This document shows, piece by piece, positions 42,946-54,284 of a stretch of 64,000 nucleotides of DNA (position 1 is its first letter; every line of letters starts with the position of its first letter). A program made the translations under genes and the position numbers. The DNA is from Atrina japonica (Eukaryota > Mollusca > Bivalvia > Pterioida > Pinnidae): positions 410,001-474,000 of the forward strand of contig BROG01000109.1 of NCBI GenBank assembly GCA_030159075.1, read 5' to 3'. Below the pieces are notes generated by a model. That model was not told where the DNA came from. It saw nothing but the letters and a program-made list of their open reading frames with translations, and searched no databases.

Positions 42946-45030
42946 TATTAAACGTGTTTGAATTTTCTCAACATGTCAGGATATAAAGAAATTACTGAAG
43001 CATCGATACATGTACTTAACTGACCATGACGCTGACAATCCTCTTTGCTCAGAGATACGATGTTTAGATGTTGTGCAAGCACTGTAACGCAGTTATGACA
43101 GACGGAATCAGATGCAGAGGTTACATAATCCGTCTGTTTCAAACTAACAAATAATTCAACATTTATATTCTTTATTTCAGTACATCGCATGACACGTCTT
43201 TCTATGTCATGCTTAATATTTTTTCCTTCCGCTAACGTGAGTTAGCATTATACAGTAGAAACACGCTGTTTAGACCACCTTATTTACTGACTCAAAATTA
43301 CTAATATTTTTTTTTCAAGCGTTAAATATTTATGGTTTTTTAAAATGAGGTCGGTCAAGAGAAGATTTTCAGAGAGGGGTACATTCTGGGACATATTTTA
43401 CCCCACCCTGAATCCATCCCTCTGTCAGTCAGACAAAAAAACACAATCTTGGTAGACCAAGTAAGTGGTTTTGAAGAACAAGCTGAAAGTGTGAAATAAA
43501 CTACCCACTTGTGTTTGCAGTTTCAAAAAAATAATTATAAACAAGATTTCAGTGGAATTCTTTCAAGAAAGAGCCATCAGATTACAGGTAAAACACATAA
43601 AAATAAATGCAATATAATTAAGAAAAGGAGAGAAAATCAATGAAATGATAGAAAATGAATGAAAATGACATTCTAAAAAGACGTAAAAAACGCGTCAATA
43701 ATTTATTTTCCGAATTCTACGAAATTAACAAACTTGAATCAAACATCTATGTAGATCACTCAGATGCAATTGGTTTTTCAATCAGTTTTTCAGTTTTAGA
43801 GTAGACGATTTTCAAAGTTGGGTACCCCCCCCCCTTGAAGCCTGTTTGCACCACTCTGGATCCACCCATATTCCGATCTGACCGAAAAGCAAAAACTTCG
43901 TAGAGGACATCGAGTGCTTGCTTCCCATAAAGTTGCATCAAAATCTATTCACCCCTATGGAGAAGAAGTCGAAAATGTGAAAAGTTAACGGACTGACGAC
44001 GGTTTAGGTGAGCAAAAATAAACCACCATAATAACCATAAAAATACCTTATGAGCTCAAAATAAATCGCGAATTCTAATTAATTGAAAATAGCAAAGAGC
44101 TATATTAAAATATTTCTCAAAAATGAGAAAAGTAAAACTGAAGTACAAATGGATATTTGTAGTTACGATCTCAACATGAAGAACAATTGCGAATCCCAAA
44201 TGGAATGGGACCAGGTGTCCGGAAGGAGTCAGCGTCTTTTGTAAGTATGCTACATCCGTCGTAAATGTTCCGTAGAAATTTCTTCTAGTTCAGTGTAAAG
44301 GCTTGATGAAAAGGTAATTAGTAACTGGACATCCTGAAGATTTATACATGTACTTTGGTATCTTTTTATATATACTACAGTATTTCACGAACTTAAAACA
44401 ATCTGTAAAAGTATTCAACAATTTGTTTATCTTTACTTCTACTATATTCAAGCATTTCCCATAAATTTATATTTCTTCCTGATTGTATATTATTGTGACA
44501 AATGTTCATCTTGTTAACGCCCTGTGCATGGTGTTGTTAACACATTGCAAAACATAATTTTCCTCAATATGTCACATAATTATGTGATATTGAGTATAAT
44601 AAAATTCAGTTCCGACAATGAATTGTAGTCGACATGAGATTTGCTAAGCGAGTACCTGACCAAACACAGACCTTGTAGTTTCCGAAATATGCCAGAGATA
44701 TAATTCACATTCTGAAGATGTATTACAAGCACTGTAAATTCAGTTGCTTATGTGTATACTTTATGGGTCGCACCATAAAATTGAAAAAATTGAGTGACGT
44801 TAAACACAAATAAAACTGCCACATAAAAATAAAAAATATATATTCTTTTCCAGAAATAGCAACAACGCGACAGTAATATTGACTAACGTAACTTTCCCCC
44901 CTCATTTTCCACTTGGAGCAAGCCCTCTCTATACTGTTCTCTGTTTTGCTGCTCTTCCTGCATCTATCTCTGATCTGAAACCTAGTTCAGTAGTTGTTTT
45001 CTTACCCTTTATACCGTTTTTCTCCGTGTG
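42946..45030. other. No recognisable gene
   Basis: About 2 kb of AT-rich DNA. ORFs at 42948-43190, 43756-43941 and 44723-44905 (all minus) lack domains. A poly(C) run is at about 43826-43835. Confidence 0.45.
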
Positions 45031-45033
45031 TCC

Positions 45034-45225
45034 TGGCCTTCCATGGCCGAGTCGTTAGAGCACTGTCTCTCACTTCTGGTCAGTGCAGGTTCGAACCCCA
45101 CTGGAACCTAAGTTGATTTTTGTGAGTTTACTTGCGGAAGGCCGGTGGTCTCTTCCCAAATACATTGTACATTGTAACCGGGTTCTCTCCTGAACCATTA
45201 AAAACTGGCCGCACTCAAATACTGG
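45034..45225 (+). mobile_element. tRNA-derived SINE, second family
   Basis: The tRNA-like head CCATGGCCGAGTCGTTAGAG carries a perfect B box GGTTCGAACCCC. The body has GGAAGGCCGGTGGTCTCTTC and the end CCATTAAAAACTGGCCGC. It shares its body with 47880-48060 and with an inverted piece at 59108-59150. Confidence 0.8.
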
Positions 45226-45289
45226 AAAAGCTAACAAACTGCTTACTGATAAGTTGTGTTATTGCCACATGAATATCAAGAATCTCATT

Positions 45290-45665
45290 TGATGACAGTG
45301 TTCCGCAAATTTTGCGGATGATTATGGTATAATGTCCTCGTTTGTGTTTCACAAAATGAAATGTTGAGTTACCTGTTCGATAGCGGTTGTTGAGTCGTCT
45401 GTACCACTTGTGACTAGGATTTCTTCCTCGCTTATTTTCATTTGGATTTGACTGTTGACTAATGGCGGGTGTGACCAGTCATCAGGGGATACTTACTCCT
45501 CCATGGCACCTGATCCCACCTCTGGATTTCCAGAGGTCCGTGTTTGTCCAATATTCACCAGATTTGTATATTGTCTCCTGGAGATCCTGAAGATTTATAC
45601 TTTGGTATCTGTGATTTTTATTTTAGTTCATGAATTGGCAATTGCAAAAATTCGAAATTACTGAA
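45290..45665 (+). mobile_element. Penelope-like element 3' fragment
   Basis: Contains GGCACCTGATCCCACCTCTG, CAGAGGTCCGTGTTTGTCC and CACTTTGGTATCTGTGATTT-like sequence, the family 3' block, preceded by a degraded version of the region seen inverted at 28060-28150 (TTTCACAAAATGAAATGTTG). No RT motifs remain. Confidence 0.68.
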
Positions 45666-45791
45666 TTGTCTTTCATTACAGCGGTTTCCGTTTCGCGTTT
45701 GTGAATAAAATTTCGCAGAATCTCTCCATCTTCAGAATACCACACCTTTACTGTGATGTTCTATAAAGAATTTTTACTGTCATAAGATTTT

Positions 45792-45794
<3 letters not shown>

Positions 45795-45828
<34 letters not shown>

Positions 45829-45883
45829 TATACAACCACAAAGAATTTTTCACAAACATGGAGCTGTCAAGAGTTTGGTGAAG

Positions 45884-45953
<70 letters not shown>

Positions 45954-45970
45954 ATATATATATATATATT
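45795..45970. repeat. (GT)n and (TA)n microsatellites
   Basis: (GT)n at 45795-45827 and (TA)n at 45888-45970, separated by 60 bases. ORFs across them are artefacts. Confidence 0.95.
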
Positions 45971-46019
45971 GACGTGTGCTATGGACTTATGTTAATGCAG
46001 TGAGTGGTTCTACATGTCA

Positions 46020-46205
46020 CACCTGTCGTAACACGTGACCTCAATTTTCATTCTCATCCAAAAGACCTCTGACTTTTACCTTACTTCGTAAGCCGAGCAC
46101 TTGGCGAAGAAACAAAGTCTTTCGAATGTTCCGGAAACGGGAACAGAACCCGAAACATCTAGCTTCAGAATAGAGCGCTCTACCACAAGATCAGCCATCG
46201 CAAAC
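46020..46205 (-). mobile_element. tRNA-derived SINE, third family
   Basis: On the minus strand it starts GATGGCTGATCTTGTGGTAG with AGAGCGCTCTA and a B-box-like GGGTTCTGTTCCC, followed by a non-tRNA body to CACGTGTTACGACAGG. The head has the form of a tRNA but is followed by a long tail, so it is not a functional tRNA gene. Confidence 0.65.
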
Positions 46206-46449
46206 GGTAATTCTCAAGTAATGACAACCTGTTTACATGTATAAGTTATTTATGATATTTTTGTTGTTTGTTGTTTTGAATTTTGCATGTTTGCTGCTTG
46301 GAGCACATGGACGAGATCCGCTGAACCCTCACCTAATAGGAAACTTTCGAGTTAGTCCAGATTACCGTTATAATCTTGCGTTATAATCATGACGCGATTC
46401 TCGAAAAATGTTCAACATGATTTCCAGTTTCGAAAATATATAGAAAGTC

Positions 46450-46540
46450 TCGATAGCACGGTTGGTAAGAGCGTCCTGCTAGTGTTCGGAGGGTCCTAGA
46501 TTCGATTCCCGGTCTATCCGCACAATTTTTCTCTGCCTGC
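46450..46540 (+). mobile_element. tRNA-like SINE head
   Basis: GATAGCACGGTTGGTAAGAG with B-box-like AGATTCGATTCCC and GGTCTATCCGCA resembles a whole tRNA cloverleaf in length, but the acceptor arms pair poorly and an SINE-like body appears to follow. A degenerate tRNA gene is an alternative. Confidence 0.5.
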
Positions 46541-46770
46541 TACATTTCAGTAATTTAGCGTTCGACTAAATAATCCACTGTGGTATTTCTTTAAACAAAA
46601 TAACGTTAATGTGCAAAAGATAAGGATATTCCGTGTACGTTGCGAAGGTAAATATGAAAACCGGAAGAACATGAGGAACAAAATCGAAAAGGCGCCAATA
46701 AATGCATCATAACGGTAATCCTGGCTAATCGAAAGTTCGCTATTTTGCGAGAAGTTCGGATTGAACATAC

Positions 46771-46793
46771 ATGTGTGTGTGTGTGTGTGTGTG

Positions 46794-46870
<77 letters not shown>
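46771..46870. repeat. (GT)n/(AT)n microsatellite
   Basis: About 22 bases of GT then about 75 bases of AT repeat. ORFs on both strands across it are artefacts. Confidence 0.97.
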
Positions 46871-46873
<3 letters not shown>

Positions 46874-47874
46874 CAAAAAGTATTCTGTCACTGTTGTAAA
46901 AACATTATTAGCAGTAAAGTCATTTCATATCAGATTCCAATAAAAATTTCATCATCAATAAGACAATGTTGCCAAGTTTAATTGGTTACTTGGATGTAAA
47001 TTTTCTAATTTGTTAATTGAAAGATTTTTAATTCAGAAAACAAAATTCAAAATATATAATGAAAATGTATTTAATTATTTGTTTAACAGTGAGAAGTATA
47101 TTGAAATGCGATAAGAAATGGCTTCGCAATATTTGTTTCTGTTGAAAAAATGTTGTTTTATATGAAATAATAGTGACCGAATACTTATTGTACAAGTTTA
47201 TTAAAGGTCATTGGGAAAAGTACACTGCATCGGGTTCACTTCTCATTAAAACCCGGCCATCTGAAAATCTGTCGAGTATAATGGCGTAGCCTATATCACC
47301 ATTTAAAAGAAATCGTGATAAAAATGTAAAAGCTATTCATCACAATAAAATTATATTGGTAGTTCTGATTTTATCGTTTGATTATCCGTCTTCGGTGAGG
47401 GCAAAATCACATTTCCTATTAAATTCAGACAACAAGAAAAAATAACATACTTACTCGTGTACTCCGACTGACCTCACCTGTACACACGAATAAGTTACGA
47501 TGGAAGGTCAAGATGTTCATAAGAGTACAAAGTATGCTCATAAAAGTTTGTCTATGCCATTTGACATTTCTAAAGAAAACCAGTCTCTTACCTTTGACAG
47601 GTGTATCTACTGCCTTGCCAAGTCTAAAATAGTCTTCAACACCCTGGGGTGTAGAGAGGCTGCACGTGTTAAACCGGAAGTTAATACTTTTACGCCATTT
47701 AGATCTATATGCTAAAATACCAATGGCAATACTTAATGGGAATACACAAATGTGTCACTGTGAGATGGGAATGAATTGACTAAGTGATAAGACAAAAAAA
47801 ACTTTCTGCCTAATGGAACAAAATACTTCAATGTCTGGTCCGAGGCGACATTGATGAATATCGCCTCTTGGGTC
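46871..47874. other. No recognisable feature
   Basis: Includes the ORF 47500-47715 (71 residues, MEGQDVHKSTKYAHKSLSMP...). It has two CxxC-like cysteines (CIYC) but no domain I can name and no supporting splice or promoter signal. Confidence 0.4.
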
Positions 47875-48060
47875 AACACAAGTTCGAGTCCCGCTGGAAC
47901 CTAAGCTGATTTTGTGAGAATGTTTGCCAGCTAACTTACGGAAGGCCGGTGGTCTCTTCCCGGGTACATTGCCATCGGGTGCTCTCTGCTCCACCATTAA
48001 AAACTGGCCGCCACCATATAAAAAAAATTGTTGAGTGTGGCGTAAAACAACATTCAAAAT
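47875..48060 (+). mobile_element. tRNA-derived SINE, second family (5'-degraded)
   Basis: B-box-like AGTTCGAGTCCC, GGAAGGCCGGTGGTCTCTTC body, CCATTAAAAACTGGCCGCCA end, tail GAGTGTGGCGTAAAACAACA. Confidence 0.75.
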
Positions 48061-48089
48061 ACAAATTCGAGAATTTCCATTTTTACGTC

Positions 48090-48092
<3 letters not shown>

Positions 48093-48168
<76 letters not shown>
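48093..48168. repeat. (GA)n microsatellite
   Basis: Uninterrupted GA repeat of about 76 bases. Confidence 0.98.
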
Positions 48169-48173
<5 letters not shown>

Positions 48174-48250
48174 GACTAGTTCAAAACAATGTAAGGGTGA
48201 GTTTATAGTCCATAAACTGGTTCTAGTTTATTTTCATTATTATTATTATT

Positions 48251-48441
48251 TATTTTTGTTGTTTGTTTATTGTTGTAGAGCCATAGAGCAATTAGGCTTC
48301 TTTAACGTGCCGATACCTATTGTGACACGGGACCTCGGTTTTTACGGTCTCATCCGAAGGACAGGAAACCAACCTGCCGCCGGCTGGACTCGAACTCACG
48401 ATCAAGAGTCGAGCGTGCTACCGACCGAGCCAGGCCGGCTC
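48251..48441 (-). mobile_element. tRNA-derived SINE (first family), internally deleted
   Basis: On the minus strand: AGAGCCGGCCTGGCTCGGTC head, B box GAGTTCGAGTCC, AGGTTGGTTTCCTGTCCTTC, GAGGTCCCGTGTCAC and GGCACGTTAAAGAAGCC, then directly a tail CAACAATAAACAAACAAC. The conserved CTCCATATGAGTG end is missing, removed by an internal deletion. Confidence 0.82.
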
Positions 48442-49033
48442 TTCAACAAAGATAATGTAATGTTTTTGATACTGTTAAAGTCGAAAAAAATATATACTAA
48501 ACCTGGTTTAAGCAAAAGGACACAGCAATTTCTAATATGTTGATCATTTTGAAAATGCAAACCTGTCATTTACTGCATAACTTCAACTTAACGAAACTAG
48601 TTTTAAACCATGCTAAAACCAGAAACCAAAACTGAAAACAATTTTCTGTCAATAAATTCGCCCTAATTAAAAACCGATTTCTAATCGCTCCCGTTTTCTT
48701 ATATGTTCCGCCTCGGCGAGATCGGTTTTTTATTAGATTGAGTTTATCCATGTCAAATCAGTTGTTTCAGATTAACTTTCTAGGTTGATACCAAGTAACT
48801 AATAAACAATAATTTGGTAACCTAAGTTTTGAAGCTGTGGAAGTAATAAAAGAATGCAATTGTACCAATTTATTTTTACTTTTCACCTCCGCGAAAACGC
48901 CATGTTTGAACAAAATTGAAATCTTTCTCGTGGTTTGATAGAATTTTATATAAAAATCATTGAACAGCAAAGACAATAACAACGTAAGAACAAAAACATA
49001 TACTACAATATTAAACAAAATACCATATTTGGA

Positions 49034-49237
49034 GAAATTTTAGCGAGGATTCAATTTTGGCATTATTAGCGAGGTTTTTGAGATCGCTAAAATTGAATAT
49101 CGCTAACAATTCATTCCTCATCGTAGGTAAGAGTTATCGCTTCTTTGATAATAAAATCGCTAAAATCACTTTTCGCTAAAATTGTATACCAGATTTTTTT
49201 TTTACAAAACACTAAACTTGCATCTCGCTAAAATTTC
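49034..49237. mobile_element. Foldback MITE with GAAATTTTAGCGAG ends
   Basis: GAAATTTTAGCGAG at 49034-49047 and its complement CTCGCTAAAATTTC at 49224-49237. The interior has several further TTAGCGA/TCGCTAA motifs in both orientations, so it can fold into nested hairpins. No ORF. Confidence 0.7.
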
Positions 49238-49290
49238 CATTAAAATTTCCATTTATCAGTATCGATGTATATTCGGATATTTGTTATCTA

Positions 49291-49695
49291 GATATTATAA
49301 TCAAGGTATATCAGTTATCTAGATGACTGTTATCTAGATATTACGATATAAATATCTAATATTACGAGATATCAAAGTCGTTATCTAGATATTATAAGAT
49401 ATCAAGGTCATTATCAAGGTCGTTATCTAGATATTACGATATAAAGGCTGTTATCTAGATATTACGAGATATCAAGGCCGTTATCTAGATAACTGACAGA
49501 TATGTATATTACGAGATATCAAGGTCGTTATCTAGATATTATGAGATATCAAGGTCATTATCAAGGTAGTTATCTAGATATTACGATATCAAGACCGTTA
49601 TCTAGATATTACGATATAAAGGCTGTTATCTAGAAGACCGTTATCTTGATGACTGACAGATATTACGAGATATCGATGCCGTTATCTAGATGACT
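49291..49695. repeat. 30-bp minisatellite rich in ATCTAGAT
   Basis: Unit GTTATCTAGATATTACGAGA plus TATCAAGGTC, about twelve degenerate copies, with GATAACTGACAGAT spacers. Each unit carries the palindromes ATCTAGAT and GATATC. Confidence 0.9.
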
Positions 49696-49987
49696 GATAA
49701 AACTGAATTGGCTTTTACTTTTTAAAGCAATATTCCTTTGATGTAATAAATTGATTAATTTGGAACGGAAGCGACAGAAAAATATCAATTAATTTAGACG
49801 GCTCACAGAGTACGATAATTGGAATGCATTATGTGAAATAAATGAATGTTTATTTGGCCAGGACGCTACTTGTCGGGTACATTGTATTTTGTTTACGGTT
49901 TATCTGTTTTTACAACGTAATGGTGTGTAGAATATATGTCCAGTGTATAATATATCAACTCCCCAAAAAATTATCATAGATACCTTG

Positions 49988-50225
49988 CATAGGCGTCGGA
50001 GCCGGGGGCTAGGGGGGGGGGGGGGGCTAGCCCCCCCCCCCACTTTTTTTTTTTGCAAAGATAGGCATAGGTGTTGAAAATTGGGGCTTAGCCCCCAAGA
50101 CGTTTCTGGCGTGTGTGTGTTTTAAGTTGGTTTAGCCCCCCCCCCCCCCCCCACTTCTGGCGTGTGTGTTTTAAGTTGGTTTAGCCCCCCCCCCCCCCAC
50201 TTTCAATTTGCTTCCGACGCCTATG
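49988..50225. mobile_element. 238-bp MITE with poly(G)/poly(C) interior
   Basis: Ends CATAGGCGTCGGAGC (49988) and GCTTCCGACGCCTATG (to 50225) are inverted repeats with a one-base difference. The 5-bp duplication CCTTG is at 49983-49987 and 50226-50230. Inside are GGGGGCTAGGGGGG and CTAGCCCCCCC runs and a duplicated TTTAAGTTGGTTTAGCCCC segment. Confidence 0.88.
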
Positions 50226-51370
50226 CCTTGAATTAAATTTCTAGAGTGTCTGATAATCTTTCGATACAGAGAATTTTGACGAATTATCTTGCGTTGAATG
50301 ACAGATGCACGAGTATAACCATGTGCTTCCTTGACATTCGGTTATCTTTGTAAATCTAAATATACCGAAAGTTAATTAGTAAAGGACAGATTAATGGTAG
50401 ATACAACTGAACAGGCTATGTTTGGTTTGTTTATTGTAATTATACACACTGGTGGATTTAGAGGGGCGTGGGGGGAACGCACGCCCCCAATTAAATTGCT
50501 TCTTTTTTAAATTAAAAAATAGTAAATAAAAGTTTTAGTGTCTTAAATCCAGAAAATGGTCTCTCAGATATTTTAAAATAAAATTTCTAGACTAAATCCA
50601 GAAAAAAAGCTTCCAAGATCTTTTAAAAGTAAACAATTTTCTGGACCCACTTGAATTGTTCTTGTAACATTTTTGTGTTCGTTGAAAGTTAAGTTTTTTG
50701 TAAATAATTAGTCTGTCAATTTAATGCATTGTTTGGGATAAGAACGAGTCCCAATGTGAAAATTAACTCTAGGCATTTCTGAAAAAAAAGCCCTGGAACA
50801 CGGTGTCAACGTAGTCCTATAACACAGGACATCGGATGACGATATTTGCATTTGTATTATTCTATTTCCTTCTTATTTACTTTTGTTACATTGCCAACTA
50901 TTTTTATTATAAAATGTGAAGGACAACGGGCAAACGGTGGTCTTATGTCTGGAAGCTAGGAAATAGCTCATCGGGCTTCCAATTGACTGGATAATTCAAA
51001 ATTTTATCTCGGGAGTTTACTCCCGTACACCCTAGTCATCCATGATCGCCATATTCCACTTCAATTCCATGTCAAATTAATCTATCAATGAAAAAATATT
51101 TAAGGATAAAAAAAGTCACAATTTAGTGGCTGGAGGCTAATAGGCCGAAATTCTGTCCCAATTTAAGGTTACTGATTTTTTTTGTTAAGTCACTCTTCTA
51201 TTGAGAAGGATAATCAGTGTGATTTATTAGCGGAATCCAGGCGTATTTTTCGTCTGGAAGCAGAAAAACTGTGTCTACGGACTAGCAAATTTCAAATGTT
51301 TACTGAAAAATGTTTAAAACCCGACCCATTACGATCCAACACTAAGCGATGATATTCTACATTTACGACC
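50226..51370. other. No recognisable feature
   Basis: No supported gene; AT-rich with short homopolymers. Confidence 0.45.
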
Positions 51371-51378
51371 CTTCCAAG

Positions 51379-51474
51379 TGTCATGTTTTAATTTTTGAAT
51401 TTACTCTGTGGGGGTGGTAAATACAAAAATTAAAACATGACAACTGGGGTAAATTCAAAAATTAAAACATGACA
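51379..51474. mobile_element. Short MITE, TGTCATG...CATGACA family, copy 1
   Basis: Starts TGTCATGTTTTAATTTTTGA and ends with its complement. CAAG duplication at 51375-51378 and 51475-51478. It contains an extra internal copy of the right arm (AAAAATTAAAACATGACA at about 51425-51442). Confidence 0.85.
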
Positions 51475-52258
51475 CAAGCATGGAAAAACTTCTAGTTAGA
51501 TCGTGTCTAAAAAGCTTCCAAATTTCATAATTATTTCAGTATTAAATAGGTGTGTTTCCCTATAATCTCAAGTGAATTATTGCTTCACAATTTATCCTAC
51601 AATTTATAAAACAAAACATGTTCAATGAGGCTTGTATTATAACAATCTAGTATAATTCTGTTACTCTCACCCCATCCCTGAAAAAATTCTCGATCCGCAG
51701 CCTAGGTCATTGTGATCAAAAGCAAGCCCCTCTAACCTAAAATCCTGCATCCGCCTATGTATATGCTTGTAAAATTATTCTTTTTAATCACCAGGTGATC
51801 TCTTTGGAATAAATATGAGACAGAATATTGCCGCATAAAACCTACATGTACAGTTTTGCGCCGACGAAAGCTTACAAATGTATACTGCATACTGACTGCT
51901 AGTTGCAAAACGGAAAATAAAAAGGGTTGTCACTAATTTTCTGAATCTTACTAGCCCCGATCCCAATCCGAAAATAAAGTGTGAGAGTTCTGTCAAAATT
52001 GTATCCGACATGTTTACATACAACTATTTGGTGATTCAGCATCATTTCTGACCCGTCATTGGTCATGATAATTACCAGCATGAAACTTTTTACAATTGTG
52101 AAATTTTTACATCTACGGATTAATGTGTCCTTAATTATCACGTAAGGGAATTGTGGTGATTGCATTTCACCACTACTTCTCATGGAAAATAAAATGAATT
52201 CTTAAAAATATAAAACCGTCGTAGCTGTCGCTTCGTTACATTACTATTACTGTTGTAC

Positions 52259-52521
52259 AGATGCGCTACTAATATTAAAGGGGCCTTAGCTGTGTTTACC
52301 AAAAACATCATTTCGATTACGTTGCGAGATGCGCTACTAATATTAAAGGGGCATTTGCTGTGTTTACCAAAAATATTATTTCGATTACGTTGCGAGATGC
52401 GCTACTAATATTAAAGGGGCATTTGCTGTGTTTACCAAAAATATTATTTCGATTACGTTGCGAGATGCGCTACTAATATTAAAGGGGCATTTGCTGTGTT
52501 TACCAAAAATATTATTTCGAT
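52259..52521. repeat. 68-bp tandem repeat, four copies
   Basis: AGATGCGCTACTAATATTAA starts at 52259, 52327, 52395 and 52463, each running through GGGGC(A/C)TTTGCTGTGTTTACC to ATTTCGATTACGTTGCG. Copies 2-4 are almost identical. Confidence 0.94.
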
Positions 52522-52569
52522 TTTTTTTTCTACTTTTACTACTTGTACTTGGTATACAATAACAAATAA

Positions 52570-52745
52570 GAGCTATACACAGGAATAAAAATCCTATATT
52601 CTTATTTGTTTTGTGAAAATAAGGTCAGGTCCAGTGTGGTATTCAGTATACAAATAGTAAGGTTGAGATAATCAAGAACCAAACTGGGGTTTTTCGAGCA
52701 ATTTTCACAAGATATATAGGAATTTAAAATGTGTGTATATTTATT
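52570..52745. mobile_element. CAGGCATAAAAA MITE, copy 4
   Basis: TACACAGGAATAAAAATCCT left end, with TTTTGTGAAAATAAGGTCAGG and CAATTTTCACAAGATATATA inside as in the other copies. It directly follows the 68-bp array. Confidence 0.62.
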
Positions 52746-53916
52746 GAAAATCAATCCAAGTAGTAAAAAAATGGAAACAAATTGAAAAACACACAGCTAT
52801 AACGCCTTTAAATTCGGATTACCAATATTCATTTCGACAGACCAACAATACCAAACACAGCATGTCACACCAGTCTTAGTGCATCCAATCTAATTACTAA
52901 TACTGAGTGCAGAGTCTTACACAAATACTGAGTCTAATACTGGAGTGAATCATGTGTGTGTGACAATGCATCCTGCTCATTTTCATAGTGAGTAAAACAG
53001 GCTTTTATGAAAAAAAAAAAAAATTCAATTTTTTAATCTTTTACTTGCAGATTTTCCATAAAAATTAGACAATATTATATTGAATCAAAGGATGTGTTCA
53101 TTTTCGTTTTTGTTTGCTTCTTGCTTGGTCGTGTATCTGACTAGACACTCAACAATTGTTCAATTACTGACGGACCCTGTCTAGACCTGGACAAGTTTAA
53201 AGTTTAGGTAATGAAGCATTACATTAAAATAACACCGATTAGGGCAATTGCTCCTACTTGTCACCATACATAAGAGAGTATCCAGTTAGGAATAAAACGT
53301 TTTTCCCGTGCAGCTTGTCATAAACGAAAAGAGAGTAGAATCATCCGTATGATAATCAAAAGGTTACCCCCCCCCCCACCTTATGTGAATCAATTTATTT
53401 ATCAAAGGTATACATATCGAAAAGAGTGTTCGGTTGGTCAATATAAAGTTAATAACCAGGTGAGCTACAAATGTAGTGGACCGAGTATACTAGTGTACAA
53501 GAAATAATGGTGTATCTCGTGCGTTAGATACCTATAAGTATTGTCAGGTGAATAGAGGTGTCATTCGAGCCTTTGTCACGAAAGCGTTTACAGCAAAAAT
53601 ATATAATAATAAATAATAATAATAATACATTTAATTTGTTTTGTGTCGTTTCAGGTTCAGCTGAACACCACACAGTTATCGGTTTTTACTTGTACGCTAA
53701 TAAATGCTTCTTGACAAGTGATACTTTTCAAATGAGAGTTGTGTTTTATTTGATAAATTATTTATGTTCGTTTGAGGGAGCGAATTAGAACATAAGACAA
53801 TAGACTTAGGCTGGTATGTACATACGTATGCTCTTTAAAATAGTGATAACCATTTTCAGATTACAAAAACGTGACTATTTATCAGTTCCCGTGGAGAGAA
53901 AACTGACTATAGTTTT
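52746..53916. other. No recognisable gene; short A and AAT runs
   Basis: Poly(A) near 53010, poly(C) near 53367 and an AAT run at about 53604-53626 are the only marked features. The ORF at 53558-53788 spans the AAT run and shows no domain. Confidence 0.45.
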
Positions 53917-54038
53917 ATCATGCTACCACTTTTTGATTTAGCAGGGGTTTTACAAAAAAAGTGGAAACATGGTCATTAATTATCATTTTTCCACTCTTTG
54001 GTAAAAACCCCAGCTAAATCACAAAGTGGAAACATGAT
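53917..54038. mobile_element. 122-bp palindromic MITE-like element
   Basis: Left arm ATCATGCTACCACTTTTTGA then TTTAGCAGGGGTTTTA; the right arm is its imperfect complement, GTAAAAACCCCAGCTAAATC and CAAAGTGGAAACATGAT. A second nested inverted pair, GTGGAAA/TTTCCAC, is inside. Confidence 0.72.
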
Positions 54039-54284
54039 ACTTTAGGTTGTAAAAACTAAAATTAGTTTCACTGTGTTAAATATCAATTTACAATAACCAA
54101 GTTTATTTCAAAAGAAACAGAATAATACATTTAACACATGGACCATTTTGAACAAAATCACAAATCCGTCGACAGTATGTCGTCAAATTTCAACAACAAC
54201 GACAATAACAATAATAACAATTGCATAGCAAGCCATGTTTACCCCAAATCGGTATTACAATATTATATATATATATGATTACTT

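Noticed and set aside
42948..43190. 80-residue minus-strand ORF with several Cys
   Set aside because: No recognisable domain, and the surrounding sequence has interspersed-repeat character.
46450..46525. Possible genuine tRNA gene
   Set aside because: Length and B box fit, but acceptor pairing is poor and SINE-like context is common nearby; kept as a SINE head.
47500..47715. 71-residue ORF with CIYC motif as a possible exon
   Set aside because: No homology recognised and no splice context I could support.
49291..49695. CRISPR-like array
   Set aside because: Spacers are themselves degenerate repeat units, the organism is eukaryotic and there are no cas genes.
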